Assembly (NCBI RefSeq): GCF_016698665.1
Contig: NZ_CP068046.1
Coordinates: forward strand, 2,666,001 to 2,730,000
Length of the DNA stretch: 64,000 bases
Direction: 5' to 3'
Origin: Devosia rhizoryzae
GTDB lineage: Bacteria; Pseudomonadota; Alphaproteobacteria; Rhizobiales; Devosiaceae
The notes beneath the pieces are model-generated. The model saw only the letters and a program-made list of their open reading frames with translations, was not told the origin of the DNA and ran no database searches. The position numbers were made by a program, and so were the translations under genes. The first letter of the stretch is position 1. Each line of letters opens with the position of its first letter. Below, piece after piece: positions 46,483-54,308 of this stretch.

Positions 46483-48162
46483 ATGGTCCAGCCTACCGGT
46501 ATCTCCAAATCCCTCACCGGCATTTCCGGTTTCGACGATCTCACCCTTGGCGGCCTGCCGACCGGCCGGCCCACCCTGGTCTGCGGCTCGGCCGGTTGCG
46601 GCAAGACGCTTTTTGCCACGACCTTCCTGATCCATGGCGCGCGCGATTTCGACGAACCCGGTGTTTTCGTCACCTTCGAGGAGCGGCCGGTGGACATCGC
46701 GGCCAATGTCGCCTCGCTGGGCTTCGACGTCGAGCGCCTCGTGGCAGAGGATAAGCTCAGCTTCGAGCATATCGAGATCGATCCGACCGAACTGGCCGAG
46801 ATCGGCGACTACGATCTTGAGGGGCTGTTTCTTCGCCTGGAACTGGCCATCGACTCCATCGGCGCCAAGCGCGTCGTGCTGGATACGATCGAGAGTCTCT
46901 TCTCCGCCTTCTCCAACCCCGCCATTCTGCGCGCCGAAATCCGGCGCCTCTTCGATTGGCTCAAGGACAAGGGCATGACCACGGTCATCACCGCCGAGCG
47001 CGGCGATGGCACGCTGACCCGCCAGGGCCTCGAAGAATATGTCTCGGACTGCGTGATCCTCCTTGATCATCGCGTCGATAGCCAGATTTCCACCCGCCGC
47101 ATGCGCATCGTCAAATATCGCGGCACCGCGCATGGCACCAACGAATATCCGTTCCTGATCGACGAAGACGGCTTTTCGGTCCTGCCGGTCTCCTCACTCG
47201 GGCTCAACCATCAGGTGTTCGAGGAGCATATCGCCTCGGGCGTGCCCGATCTTGACGCCATGCTGTCGAGCGGCGGCTTTCACCGCGGCTCCTCGATCCT
47301 CGTGTCCGGAGTTGCCGGCTCCGGCAAATCCTCGCTGGCCGCAAGTTTTGTTGGCGCTTCGGCGGCGCGCGGCGAACGGGCGATCTATTTCTCCTTCGAA
47401 GAATCGCAAGAGCAGACGGTGCGCAACATGCGCTCCATCGGAATCGATCTCGCGCCGCTGCTTGAAAGCAAGCTGGTGCGCCATGTCGCTGCCCGTCCCA
47501 CCTTCTATAGCCTTGAGATGCACCTGGCGGTGATGGTCCGCGAAATTCAGCGCTTCGACCCGCGGCTCGTCGTGCTGGACCCGATTTCGGCGTTCATGGA
47601 AAGCGGCGATCGCCTCGAAGTGCAATCCATGCTCCTGCGTATGGTCGATTTTCTCAAAAGCCGCGGCGTCACCGCAATCTTCACCCATCTGATGCACAGC
47701 CAGGACGGCAATGTGGCAACCGATGCTGGCCTTTCCTCGTTAATGGATGCTTGGATCCTCATGCTCAACCGGGAAGTCAATGGTGAGTTCAACCGCGAAC
47801 TCTACCTCCTCAAGGCCCGCGGCATGTCTCATTCCAACCAGGTTCGGGAATTCGTTATGAGCGGCGAGGGCATTCAGCTGCTGCCGCCCTATCTTGGCGA
47901 AAATGGCGCCTTGACCGGCTCTGCCCGTCGCAGCGAAGAAGCGCGCACGCGCCGCACGGAAGCCGAACGCCTCGGCGAAATCGAGCGCTTGCGCACTCAG
48001 ATCGAGACGCGGCGCCGCAAGGCGCATGCGCAAATCGAAGCGCTTACGGCCGAACTCGAGGCCGACGAGGCAGAATTACGCTCTGTGCTTGGGCGCGAAG
48101 CAGCGTATCAGAGGCAGGCGGATACCGACCGGGCGGAAATGGAAACGAGCAGGCGTGCCTGA
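46483..48162 (+). CDS. kaiC: KaiC-like RecA-superfamily ATPase
   Basis: 559 residues, two KaiC domains. CI: Walker A GSAGCGKT (35-42), the Glu pair in VTFEERP, VVLDTIESLF. CII: Walker A GVAGSGKSS (276-284), YFSFEESQEQ, VVLDPISAF. The CII segment TDAGLSSLMDAWILML aligns with the cyanobacterial phosphosite region, giving Ser418-Ser419 in place of Ser431-Thr432. A coiled-coil, Arg/Glu-rich tail of about 75 residues follows (about 483-559). First gene of kaiC-kaiB-kinase; no kaiA. Likely an ATP-driven timer or stress switch rather than a full clock (inference). Confidence 0.93.
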   Translation: MVQPTGISKSLTGISGFDDLTLGGLPTGRPTLVCGSAGCGKTLFATTFLIHGARDFDEPGVFVTFEERPVDIAANVASLGFDVERLVAEDKLSFEHIEIDPTELAEIGDYDLEGLFLRLELAIDSIGAKRVVLDTIESLFSAFSNPAILRAEIRRLFDWLKDKGMTTVITAERGDGTLTRQGLEEYVSDCVILLDHRVDSQISTRRMRIVKYRGTAHGTNEYPFLIDEDGFSVLPVSSLGLNHQVFEEHIASGVPDLDAMLSSGGFHRGSSILVSGVAGSGKSSLAASFVGASAARGERAIYFSFEESQEQTVRNMRSIGIDLAPLLESKLVRHVAARPTFYSLEMHLAVMVREIQRFDPRLVVLDPISAFMESGDRLEVQSMLLRMVDFLKSRGVTAIFTHLMHSQDGNVATDAGLSSLMDAWILMLNREVNGEFNRELYLLKARGMSHSNQVREFVMSGEGIQLLPPYLGENGALTGSARRSEEARTRRTEAERLGEIERLRTQIETRRRKAHAQIEALTAELEADEAELRSVLGREAAYQRQADTDRAEMETSRRA

Positions 48163-48186
48163 GCTCGTTCAGTTAGAGATAAGATC

Positions 48187-48477
48187 ATGACCATCGAAAG
48201 CCCAAATCCTCGCAAGCTTACGCTTTACGTTGCGGGGCAAACGCCCAAATCGCTCACCGCCATTGCCAACCTCAAGAAGATCACCGAGGAGCATATGCCG
48301 GGCCAGTACGAGATCGAGGTGATCGATCTGCGCGAGAATCCCAAGCTCGCCAAGGAACATTCCATCGTCGCCATTCCGACCCTGGTCCGCTCCCTGCCGG
48401 TGCCGATCCGTAAGATCATCGGCGATCTGTCCGATGTCGAAAAGGTCCTGGTCAATCTCAAGGTTCAGGGCGAATGA
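48187..48477 (+). CDS. kaiB: KaiB-like protein
   Basis: 96 residues: [67 protein letters not shown], the thioredoxin-like KaiB fold. In cyanobacteria KaiB binds phosphorylated KaiC and releases output kinases. It lies 24 bases after kaiC, and its stop overlaps the ATG of the kinase gene. Confidence 0.95.
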   Translation: MTIESPNPRKLTLYVAGQTPKSLTAIANLKKITEEHMPGQYEIEVIDLRENPKLAKEHSIVAIPTLVRSLPVPIRKIIGDLSDVEKVLVNLKVQGE

Positions 48478-49916
48478 GCACCGAAGAGATCGCCGAGCTG
48501 CGCATCCGGCTCGATGAGGCGGAGCAAACGCTGAAAGCGATCCGCGAAGGCCAGGTCGATGCCCTGGTCATCGACACGCCCGAGGCGGCGGAGATCTTCA
48601 CCATCGAAGGCGAGGGTCAATCCTATCGGGCCTTCATGGAAGCCATGGATGTCGGCGCTGCGGCCGTCGACCACACGGGCCGCATTCTTTATGTCAACGC
48701 CAACCTTGCCGGCACTCTGGGCTCAGGGCTTAACTCGCTCCAGGGCGTGCGCTTCGGCGATGTGGTCGCCCCGGCGATTGCCGGCTCCATCGAGAGCGTC
48801 TTTTCGCGCGGCGAGGACAGCGTCGAGATTCAGCTCAACCAGCATGGCCGCGACAGCCACTTCCTGGTTTCCGCCAAGCCGATGCGCCTTGGCACCACCG
48901 CAGGCTACGCCGTCACCTTCACCGATGTCACCGAGCGGGTGGAAGCCGAACTGGCGCTGCAGAGCGAACGCGCTGCCCGTGCCGTTATTGCATCGGCCAA
49001 TGAAGCGGTGCTTGTGTGCGACCGCAACGGCGTCGTCACCCACGGCAACCTCGCGGCGCAAAATCTCTATTCGGGTGATCCCGTGGGGCGCAAGTTCGCT
49101 GATATCGTGCCGCTGACCTTCCCCGGCGCGACGGGCATGCTGCAGGCCTCCGACATTGTCGAGATGGCCATCCAGGGCACCGCGGTGCAGGGCATAGAGG
49201 CGCATGCGCCCAATGCACCGCGCGTCAAGGATTACCAGATTTCTGCCGCCCCGCTGCAGGTGGGTGAAGACGCGGTCAGCGGCTGCGTCATCACCATGGT
49301 CGATATGAGCCAGCGCAAGGCTGCCGAAAAGCAGCAATTGCTGTTGATGCGCGAACTCGACCACCGGGTCAAAAACACCCTGGCGCTGGTGCTCTCTATC
49401 GCCGGCCGCACCATTCATCACGAAGATACGCTGGAAGGTTTCCAGAAGGCGTTCACTGGCCGCATCCAGGCGCTGGCGGCGACGCATAACCTTCTTGCCG
49501 AAAATTCCTGGACCGATCTCACCATCGCCGACGTGGTCCAGGCCGAGCTTGCCCCGCATGGTGGCGGCGTCGGCCGCATCCATATCGAGGGACTGGATCG
49601 CAACATTGCGCCGCGCGCCGCGATCGCCCTCGGCCTTGTCATCCACGAGCTCGCCACCAATGCCGCCAAATATGGAGCGCTTTCGACCCGAGACGGCCGC
49701 ATTGACGTGCGGACGACCGGCTCGGACAACGAGACGTTCCGCATCGAATGGCGCGAAACCGGCGGACCGGCGGTCGCGGTGCCGACCCGCAAGGGCTTTG
49801 GTCAGAACGTCATCGCCCGCAGCCTGCAATACACGCCTAGCGGTGGCGCCGAGATCGAATACGCGCCCGAAGGCGTGATCTGCCGCATCGCTCTGCCGGT
49901 CGAAGACCTGCGCTGA
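48474..49916 (+). CDS. PAS-containing HWE-family sensor histidine kinase coupled to kaiBC
   Basis: 480 residues, no membrane span. An N-terminal coiled-coil ([18 protein letters not shown]) is followed by two PAS domains (about 50-165 and 170-285) and an HWE/HisKA_2 kinase core: phosphoacceptor in [20 protein letters not shown]-box [14 protein letters not shown], and the WRE of [12 protein letters not shown] kinases are common stress and light sensors in Hyphomicrobiales, often feeding PhyR-type regulators. Translational coupling to kaiB suggests it is the Kai output or input kinase (inference). Confidence 0.9.
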   Translation: MSTEEIAELRIRLDEAEQTLKAIREGQVDALVIDTPEAAEIFTIEGEGQSYRAFMEAMDVGAAAVDHTGRILYVNANLAGTLGSGLNSLQGVRFGDVVAPAIAGSIESVFSRGEDSVEIQLNQHGRDSHFLVSAKPMRLGTTAGYAVTFTDVTERVEAELALQSERAARAVIASANEAVLVCDRNGVVTHGNLAAQNLYSGDPVGRKFADIVPLTFPGATGMLQASDIVEMAIQGTAVQGIEAHAPNAPRVKDYQISAAPLQVGEDAVSGCVITMVDMSQRKAAEKQQLLLMRELDHRVKNTLALVLSIAGRTIHHEDTLEGFQKAFTGRIQALAATHNLLAENSWTDLTIADVVQAELAPHGGGVGRIHIEGLDRNIAPRAAIALGLVIHELATNAAKYGALSTRDGRIDVRTTGSDNETFRIEWRETGGPAVAVPTRKGFGQNVIARSLQYTPSGGAEIEYAPEGVICRIALPVEDLR

Positions 49917-49942
49917 ACCTGCAACGAAGCTGACCGGACGAC

Positions 49943-49973
49943 AAAAAAGCCGCCCGGCATCAGCACGGGCGGC
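49943..49973 (-). terminator. Intrinsic terminator for the 76-residue gene
   Basis: On the minus strand GCCGCCCG-N9-CGGGCGGC is followed by TTTTTTGTC. On the plus strand there is only GTGTTT after the stem, so it favours the minus-strand gene, with possible weak use by the kinase operon. Confidence 0.8.
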
Positions 49974-50024
49974 AGTGTTTAGGAGGTCAGGGCGCCGCGG
50001 CAAAACGGCGCTGATGAGCACTGT

Positions 50025-50255
50025 TTAACGAAAGGTTACCGGCCGATCCCCACCCGTTTGAGGGGTGGTCCGAACAATCCGCCGGCGGCGCCAGGATTGC
50101 AGCAACACGGCCGCGATCGAGAGCACGAGCATGGCTGCAAGAAAGCCAAAACCAAGCACAAGCGTTGTCTTGAAGCCCAGCACTTCATGCCCGACGAAAA
50201 AGAACGCGATCAGGCCATAGGTGGGCAGCGACAGATCTTTTTGGCAGCAGGGCAT
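50025..50255 (-). CDS. 76-residue membrane protein next to the two-component island
   Basis: MPCCQKDLSLPTYGLIAFFF starts a protein with two hydrophobic segments (about 12-30 and 31-54) and a basic tail (SWRRRRIVRTT). TTAAGGAG precedes the ATG. The 14-bp motif at 50318-50331 points toward this gene, 63 bases before the start. The N-terminal Cys-Cys pair is notable. No known family recognised. Its longer frame to 50381 has no site. Confidence 0.75.
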   Translation of the reverse strand: MPCCQKDLSLPTYGLIAFFFVGHEVLGFKTTLVLGFGFLAAMLVLSIAAVLLQSWRRRRIVRTTPQTGGDRPVTFR

Positions 50256-50317
50256 GGTGAGGCTCCTTAACAAACGAGAGTGCCCTGATTTCCCCGATGT
50301 CTCCCTCCCCGTCGCCA

Positions 50318-50331
50318 CCTGTTTGAGTGGG
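50318..50331 (-). promoter_or_regulatory. Island motif copy L-, CCCACTCAAACAGG
   Basis: Reads CCCACTCAAACAGG on the minus strand, facing the 76-residue gene. One of four copies of CCCACYCAAACARR found only in the two intergenic regions flanking the 50.5-53.5 kb operon. Proposed binding site of the LuxR-type regulator (inference). Confidence 0.55.
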
Positions 50332-50376
50332 CTCGGGCGCTCGGTAGTTGCCGATTTGCCGTTGTTTGCCCCTGTC

Positions 50377-50390
50377 CCCACCCAAACAGG
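50377..50390 (+). promoter_or_regulatory. Island motif copy L+, CCCACCCAAACAGG
   Basis: Reads CCCACCCAAACAGG on the plus strand, facing the molybdopterin-fold/kinase/regulator operon, 118 bases before its first ATG. Pairs with the copy at 50318, start-to-start 59 bases. Confidence 0.55.
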
Positions 50391-50507
50391 TAAAATCGGG
50401 AAATTATATCAACATTGTGCTGCGCAAGTGCTGGACCTAAGCAACGCGCCGCAGCAATATGGACCTTGTGCTCCAGAGAGGTCTGGACCATTGGGGAATG
50501 CTTCAAA

Positions 50508-51050
50508 ATGCTTGTGAAAACTGCGCCGGTTGCTGGGTGGGTAGCCGCAGCACGGCTTTTGTTGATTGCCGCCGCCACGATCCTGGGCCTCGGGCAGGCG
50601 CTGGCGCTTGATCCGCTGCCCGCGCCAACCGGTCCGGTGATCCTTACCGTTGCCGGTGATCTTGAAGTCACCAATAGCGACGAAGGCGCCGATTTTGACC
50701 GCGAAATGCTTTACGCGCTAGGCCTTACCGATCTTGTCACCACCACGGCCTGGACTGACGGGCCGCAGACCTTCCGCGGCGTGGCGCTGCAAACCGTGCT
50801 CGATCGCGTCGGCGCCAAGGGCACGACGATCAAGGCCACGGCACTGAACGATTTCCGCACCTCGATCCCCTACGAGGAAGCGGCAAAATACAATGTCCTC
50901 CTGGCTTCCGAGATGAATGGCGAGGAGATGAGCGTGCGCGATCGCGGTCCGCTCTGGATCGTTTACCCCCGTTCCGACTTTTCCGAACTCCAGGCGCCCG
51001 AATACAATGACCGCTGGGCCTGGCAATTGCGGACGCTTGAGATCGAATGA
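50508..51050 (+). CDS. Exported molybdopterin-fold-like protein
   Basis: 180 residues with an N-terminal signal or anchor (KTAPVAGWVAAARLLLIAAATILGLGQALA). The mature part, beginning LDPLPAPTGPVILTVAGDLEVTN, includes TTTAWTDGPQTFRGVALQTVLDRVGAKG and RDRGPLWIVYPRSDF, which resemble small sulfite-oxidase-fold (Oxidored_molyb) proteins. The conserved molybdenum-ligand Cys of the family is not seen, so it may be a non-catalytic sensor. The stop overlaps the kinase ATG, so it is probably the periplasmic sensor partner. Confidence 0.75.
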   Translation: MLVKTAPVAGWVAAARLLLIAAATILGLGQALALDPLPAPTGPVILTVAGDLEVTNSDEGADFDREMLYALGLTDLVTTTAWTDGPQTFRGVALQTVLDRVGAKGTTIKATALNDFRTSIPYEEAAKYNVLLASEMNGEEMSVRDRGPLWIVYPRSDFSELQAPEYNDRWAWQLRTLEIE

Positions 51051-52426
51051 GCCTGCGGCCGTGGATGACAAGGCGATTTCTCGTGGCGCTGGTCGCCATG
51101 GGAATTCTGTTCGCCCTGTTGATCGCGGCCAGCGTTCGCCTCCTGCAGAGCGAAACCCGTACAGTCGACTATATCAGCGAGGACATGGTCTGGCTTTCGA
51201 GCCAGGGCCAGTATGAAGCCATCCGCTATGCCGATGCCCTGTCGAGCTTCGCCCGCGGGCAGGCGACCATCGACGAGCCGCAGCTGCGGCTTGATCTCCT
51301 CAGCAGCCGCATCACCGTGCTCGAGGACGGCGAAACCTACCGGCAGATGCAGCAACTGGGCTATGCGGACGAGCTGACCCAGTTCCGCGTTGCGGTCGAC
51401 GACGCGGTGAACCGCATGGTGGGCCTGCAGCCCAGCCATGTGGCGGAGATCACCGCGCTCCACAAGGAAGCCCAAGACCTTGCCGCGGATCTTCGCGATG
51501 TTGCCAATGCTGCGATGTTTGCCAAGCGCGACCACGACAAGGGCGTGCGCGACGAGCGGCGCCATACATTGTTTGAAGTCCTGGGCACGCTGGTTGCCAC
51601 CATGGCCGCGGGTCTCCTCATGGCGGGGGTCCTTGTGCGCGACCACCGCAACATGGTGAGCGCGGAGTCCGCTCTCGAGCGCGAGCGGCAGGTGTCGCGC
51701 CTGCACCGTGCCTTCATCTCCGTCGTCTCGCACCAGTTCCGCACGCCGCTCGCCATCATCGACGCCAGCGCCCAGCGTATGATCCGCCGCGGCGCGCAGA
51801 TGGATGTGACCGAGATCGTTCAGCGCGCCGACAAGATCCGCGCCGCCTGCCTCCGCCTCACGCGTCTGATGGAATCCACCCTTAACGCCGCTCGGCTCGA
51901 AGAGGGCGAGATCACTCTCAACATCCGAGGCTGCGACCCTGTTTCATTGCTGCGCACCGTGATCGACAGCCAGCCCGATCAGGATCAGAAGCGCATCGAA
52001 TTGCGCATGGAAAACGTTCCCGGCTGGATCGAAGCGGACATTACCCTGCTTGAGCAAGCGGTGCAGAACCTTCTCTCCAACGCGCTCAAATATTCGCCAG
52101 ACGGCGAGCCGGTTCTGGTTGCCGCGCGGCGCCATGGCACCGACATCCTGATCAGCGTTACCGATAAGGGCGTCGGCATCCCACCCGACGAGATGGACCA
52201 GTTGTTCCGCCGCTTTTTCCGCGCCAGCACGTCGGAAGGCATTCCGGGCACCGGCATCGGCCTCAGCTTTGTTTGGCAGATCATGGATCTCCATCACGGC
52301 ACGGTTGATGTCCGCAGCACTTTGGGCCAGGGCTCCACCTTCACCATCCGCATGCCTATCACTCAGCCCGTTGCCAAGACCGGCACCAGGCCTCCCCTCC
52401 CCGCAGAAGCCACGGCACCATCATGA
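51047..52426 (+). CDS. Membrane sensor histidine kinase
   Basis: 459 residues: a first membrane span (about 9-29), a periplasmic four-helix-type domain (about 30-175), a second span (about 178-197), then a coiled-coil linker, H-box ISVVSHQFRTPLAIIDASAQ, N-box EQAVQNLLSNALKYSPDG, and glycine boxes VTDKGVGIPPDE and GTGIGLSFVWQIM. The sensor domain is not a recognised one. It should signal to the regulator encoded by the overlapping downstream gene (ATGA), possibly sensing through the exported partner at 50508. Confidence 0.93.
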   Translation: MSLRPWMTRRFLVALVAMGILFALLIAASVRLLQSETRTVDYISEDMVWLSSQGQYEAIRYADALSSFARGQATIDEPQLRLDLLSSRITVLEDGETYRQMQQLGYADELTQFRVAVDDAVNRMVGLQPSHVAEITALHKEAQDLAADLRDVANAAMFAKRDHDKGVRDERRHTLFEVLGTLVATMAAGLLMAGVLVRDHRNMVSAESALERERQVSRLHRAFISVVSHQFRTPLAIIDASAQRMIRRGAQMDVTEIVQRADKIRAACLRLTRLMESTLNAARLEEGEITLNIRGCDPVSLLRTVIDSQPDQDQKRIELRMENVPGWIEADITLLEQAVQNLLSNALKYSPDGEPVLVAARRHGTDILISVTDKGVGIPPDEMDQLFRRFFRASTSEGIPGTGIGLSFVWQIMDLHHGTVDVRSTLGQGSTFTIRMPITQPVAKTGTRPPLPAEATAPS

Positions 52427-53457
52427 CCGCCTCCATCCTTTGTGTCGAAGACGAAGCCGATCTGCGCAGCGACATTGTCGAGGAGCTGGTCGCCGCCGGC
52501 TACCAGGTGGACGAAGCCGGCAATGGCCTTGAAGCGCTCGAGCAGCTCAAGAACCAGCGCTATGACCTCGTGCTCTGCGACATCACCATGCCGCGCATGT
52601 CCGGTCTCGAACTCCTGAAACAGGTGCGCCAGGAAGCCTCGATGGCCGACCTGCCGTTCATCTTTCTCACCGCCCTTGCCGGACGCCGCGACATCATCGC
52701 CGGCAAGGAAGCCGGGGTCGACGACTACCTGACCAAGCCCATCGATTTTGATCTCATGCTGATCACCATCGCAGCGCGCCTCGATCAGGTCCGCCGCATC
52801 AAGGGAGCAAAGCCCGCTGAGGACGAGGGCGAAAGCCAGTCGCTGCGCGCCGCGCTCCTCGGCGCCGACGAGGCGCTTAACCGCATCGCCGTAGGCGTCT
52901 TCCTGCTCGATAGCGAACGCAAGGTGTTGTCCCGCAATCGCCGCGCCGATGAACTTCTGGCCGAAGCCGATGGCATCAGCCTGTCGCGTGAAGGGCTGTT
53001 GCGCGGGGAAAAGCCGCAGCAGACCCAGGCGCTGCGCGACATCGTCGACATTGCGATCGCCCGCGTCGCCGAAGGCAACCGGCAGGGCAGCGAAGCGGTA
53101 GGCCTCACCCGCGACAGCGGCAAGCGTCCGCTGATCGCCGTCGCCTGCCCGCTGGGCAAGGGTCCCGCCGCGGCCGGCGAGCCGGTCGTGGGCCTCTTCG
53201 TCACCGATCCCGAATGGCGGTCTTCGGATGCCGCCAGCGCCGTCGCCCAGCTTTATGGTCTGTCGCCCGCCGAAACGCGGCTGGCTCTGGCCCTGGTACG
53301 CGGGCTCCGGCTCGATGAAGTCGCCGATGAATTCGGACTTTCGCGCAATACGGTGAGCTACACGCTCAAGAACCTCTTCCGCAAAACCGAGACCGACCGG
53401 CAGGCCGACCTCATCAGCCTCTTTCTCTCCAATCCAGTGTCGCTGGAACGGAGCTAG
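52423..53457 (+). CDS. Response regulator: receiver, PAS-like middle, LuxR-type HTH
   Basis: 344 residues. The receiver has the acidic pair in LCVEDEADLR, phosphoacceptor Asp53 (LCDITMPRM), Thr in LTALAG and Lys105 (LTKPID). A middle PAS-like domain (about 145-265: GVFLLDSERKVLSRNRRADELLAEADG) precedes a C-terminal LuxR helix-turn-helix (LYGLSPAETRLALALVRGLRLDEVADEFGLSRNTVSYTLKNLFRKT). The PAS insert between receiver and HTH is uncommon. It likely binds the 14-bp motifs flanking the operon (inference). Confidence 0.92.
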   Translation: MTASILCVEDEADLRSDIVEELVAAGYQVDEAGNGLEALEQLKNQRYDLVLCDITMPRMSGLELLKQVRQEASMADLPFIFLTALAGRRDIIAGKEAGVDDYLTKPIDFDLMLITIAARLDQVRRIKGAKPAEDEGESQSLRAALLGADEALNRIAVGVFLLDSERKVLSRNRRADELLAEADGISLSREGLLRGEKPQQTQALRDIVDIAIARVAEGNRQGSEAVGLTRDSGKRPLIAVACPLGKGPAAAGEPVVGLFVTDPEWRSSDAASAVAQLYGLSPAETRLALALVRGLRLDEVADEFGLSRNTVSYTLKNLFRKTETDRQADLISLFLSNPVSLERS

Positions 53458-53639
53458 GCCGCCCGACGGCCCGCCAGGGTCCAGTCTGACCGGGCTGGAC
53501 GCTTGCGCGCGGATTTGGGCCGGAACGCCGGGTCGGCCGCGATCAAGGAAGCGATCGCCTGATCCAGTCCGCGGAACACGCCGCCGAGTTCGGGAAAATC
53601 GGCTTCGTTGAAGTTGGAATTGTCTGGCAAACGGGTCAT
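53454..53639 (-). CDS. 61-residue basic protein, hypothetical
   Basis: MTRLPDNSNFNEADFPELGG begins an acidic half; the C-terminal half is Arg/Lys-rich (FRPKSARKRPARSDWTLAGRRAA). GGGGAGAAG precedes ATG 53639; the longer frame to 53657 is unsupported. The 3' end overlaps the response-regulator gene by four bases. It lies 18 bases after the 26-residue gene, probably co-transcribed. Family not recognised. Confidence 0.65.
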   Translation of the reverse strand: MTRLPDNSNFNEADFPELGGVFRGLDQAIASLIAADPAFRPKSARKRPARSDWTLAGRRAA

Positions 53640-53657
53640 CTCGCTTCTCCCCGGCAA

Positions 53658-53738
53658 CTACTGCATCAGCCCATAGGGCAGGATCAGCATGGCAAGGCTG
53701 ACCGCATAAAGGCTTGAAATCATCAGGGTGCGCCGCAT
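53658..53738 (-). CDS. 26-residue single-span microprotein
   Basis: MRRTLMISSLYAVSLAMLIL then PYGLMQ: a basic start and one hydrophobic segment, preceded by GCGGAGG. 89 bases downstream of the motif copy facing it. Too small for a homology argument; the ribosome-binding site and context support it. Confidence 0.5.
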   Translation of the reverse strand: MRRTLMISSLYAVSLAMLILPYGLMQ

Positions 53739-53826
53739 CGGGACCTCCGCATCTGGTGTGAAAGAATCAAGGCGAGTGCATCGCCATTGACCGGCTTTCA
53801 CCATGCCCAAGCCTCGCGCCGCACCC

Positions 53827-53840
53827 TCTGTTTGAGTGGG
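53827..53840 (-). promoter_or_regulatory. Island motif copy R-, CCCACTCAAACAGA
   Basis: Reads CCCACTCAAACAGA on the minus strand, facing the 26- and 61-residue genes. Differs from the copy at 50318 by one base. Confidence 0.55.
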
Positions 53841-53891
53841 CCTCCTTGGATTTGTTGAGACCTTGGATCGACGTCCGGAAAAAATATTGAG

Positions 53892-53905
53892 CCCACCCAA
53901 ACAAG
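53892..53905 (+). promoter_or_regulatory. Island motif copy R+, CCCACCCAAACAAG
   Basis: Reads CCCACCCAAACAAG on the plus strand, facing the DUF1127 gene, 58 bases before its ATG. Pairs with the copy at 53827, start-to-start 65 bases. Confidence 0.55.
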
Positions 53906-53962
53906 GGGTTCGGTCCAGTCGCGCCACCCCTAGAGAGAGCTCACCAAACAAGGAGAGCTTTC

Positions 53963-54115
53963 ATGAACATCATCGACACCTGGCTGGAAAAGCGCCGCAA
54001 CCGCTCCACCTACCGCCAACTGGTCACCCTCAGCGACCAGATGCTGGGCGACATCGGCATCACCCGCTACGACCTCGACAAGCTGCGTCGCGGCCGTCCC
54101 GCAAACGACCGGTGA
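53963..54115 (+). CDS. DUF1127 (YjiS-like) protein, 50 residues
   Basis: MNIIDTWLEKRRNRSTYRQL, then VTLSDQMLGDIGITRYDLDK: the DUF1127 pattern of an Arg-rich helix and a LxDhxLxDIGIxR block. AAGGAGAG precedes the ATG. In other alphaproteobacteria small DUF1127 proteins affect RNA turnover and phosphate or carbon metabolism; here the motif upstream suggests control by the neighbouring two-component system (inference). Confidence 0.92.
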   Translation: MNIIDTWLEKRRNRSTYRQLVTLSDQMLGDIGITRYDLDKLRRGRPANDR

Positions 54116-54122
54116 TTGGGCG

Positions 54123-54263
54123 ATGTATATGCAATCCCGCCTCCGCCGCCGCCTCAAGCGCAGCGGCGAAGTCTTCACCGTCCTCCTTGCCGCCTTCGTC
54201 GTCCTGGCCCCGCGCCTCGACCAATGGGGCGTGCTCGAGCAAGTGCTGACCCGGCTCGTTTGA
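54123..54263 (+). CDS. 46-residue protein downstream of DUF1127
   Basis: MYMQSRLRRRLKRSGEVFTV, then a hydrophobic stretch LLAAFVVLAP and RLDQWGVLEQVLTRLV. It begins seven bases after the DUF1127 stop and is followed directly by a terminator, so the two form a bicistron. Arg-rich start with one short membrane-type segment; family not recognised. Confidence 0.6.
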   Translation: MYMQSRLRRRLKRSGEVFTVLLAAFVVLAPRLDQWGVLEQVLTRLV

Positions 54264-54273
54264 CCAGCAAAGT

Positions 54274-54308
54274 CCGGTGATGCGGTGCAAGCATCACCGG
54301 GCTTTTAT
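54274..54308 (+). terminator. Intrinsic terminator of the DUF1127 unit
   Basis: CCGGTGATGC-N7-GCATCACCGG followed by GCTTTTATT, a ten-base perfect stem. It overlaps the stop of the convergent gene. Confidence 0.88.
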
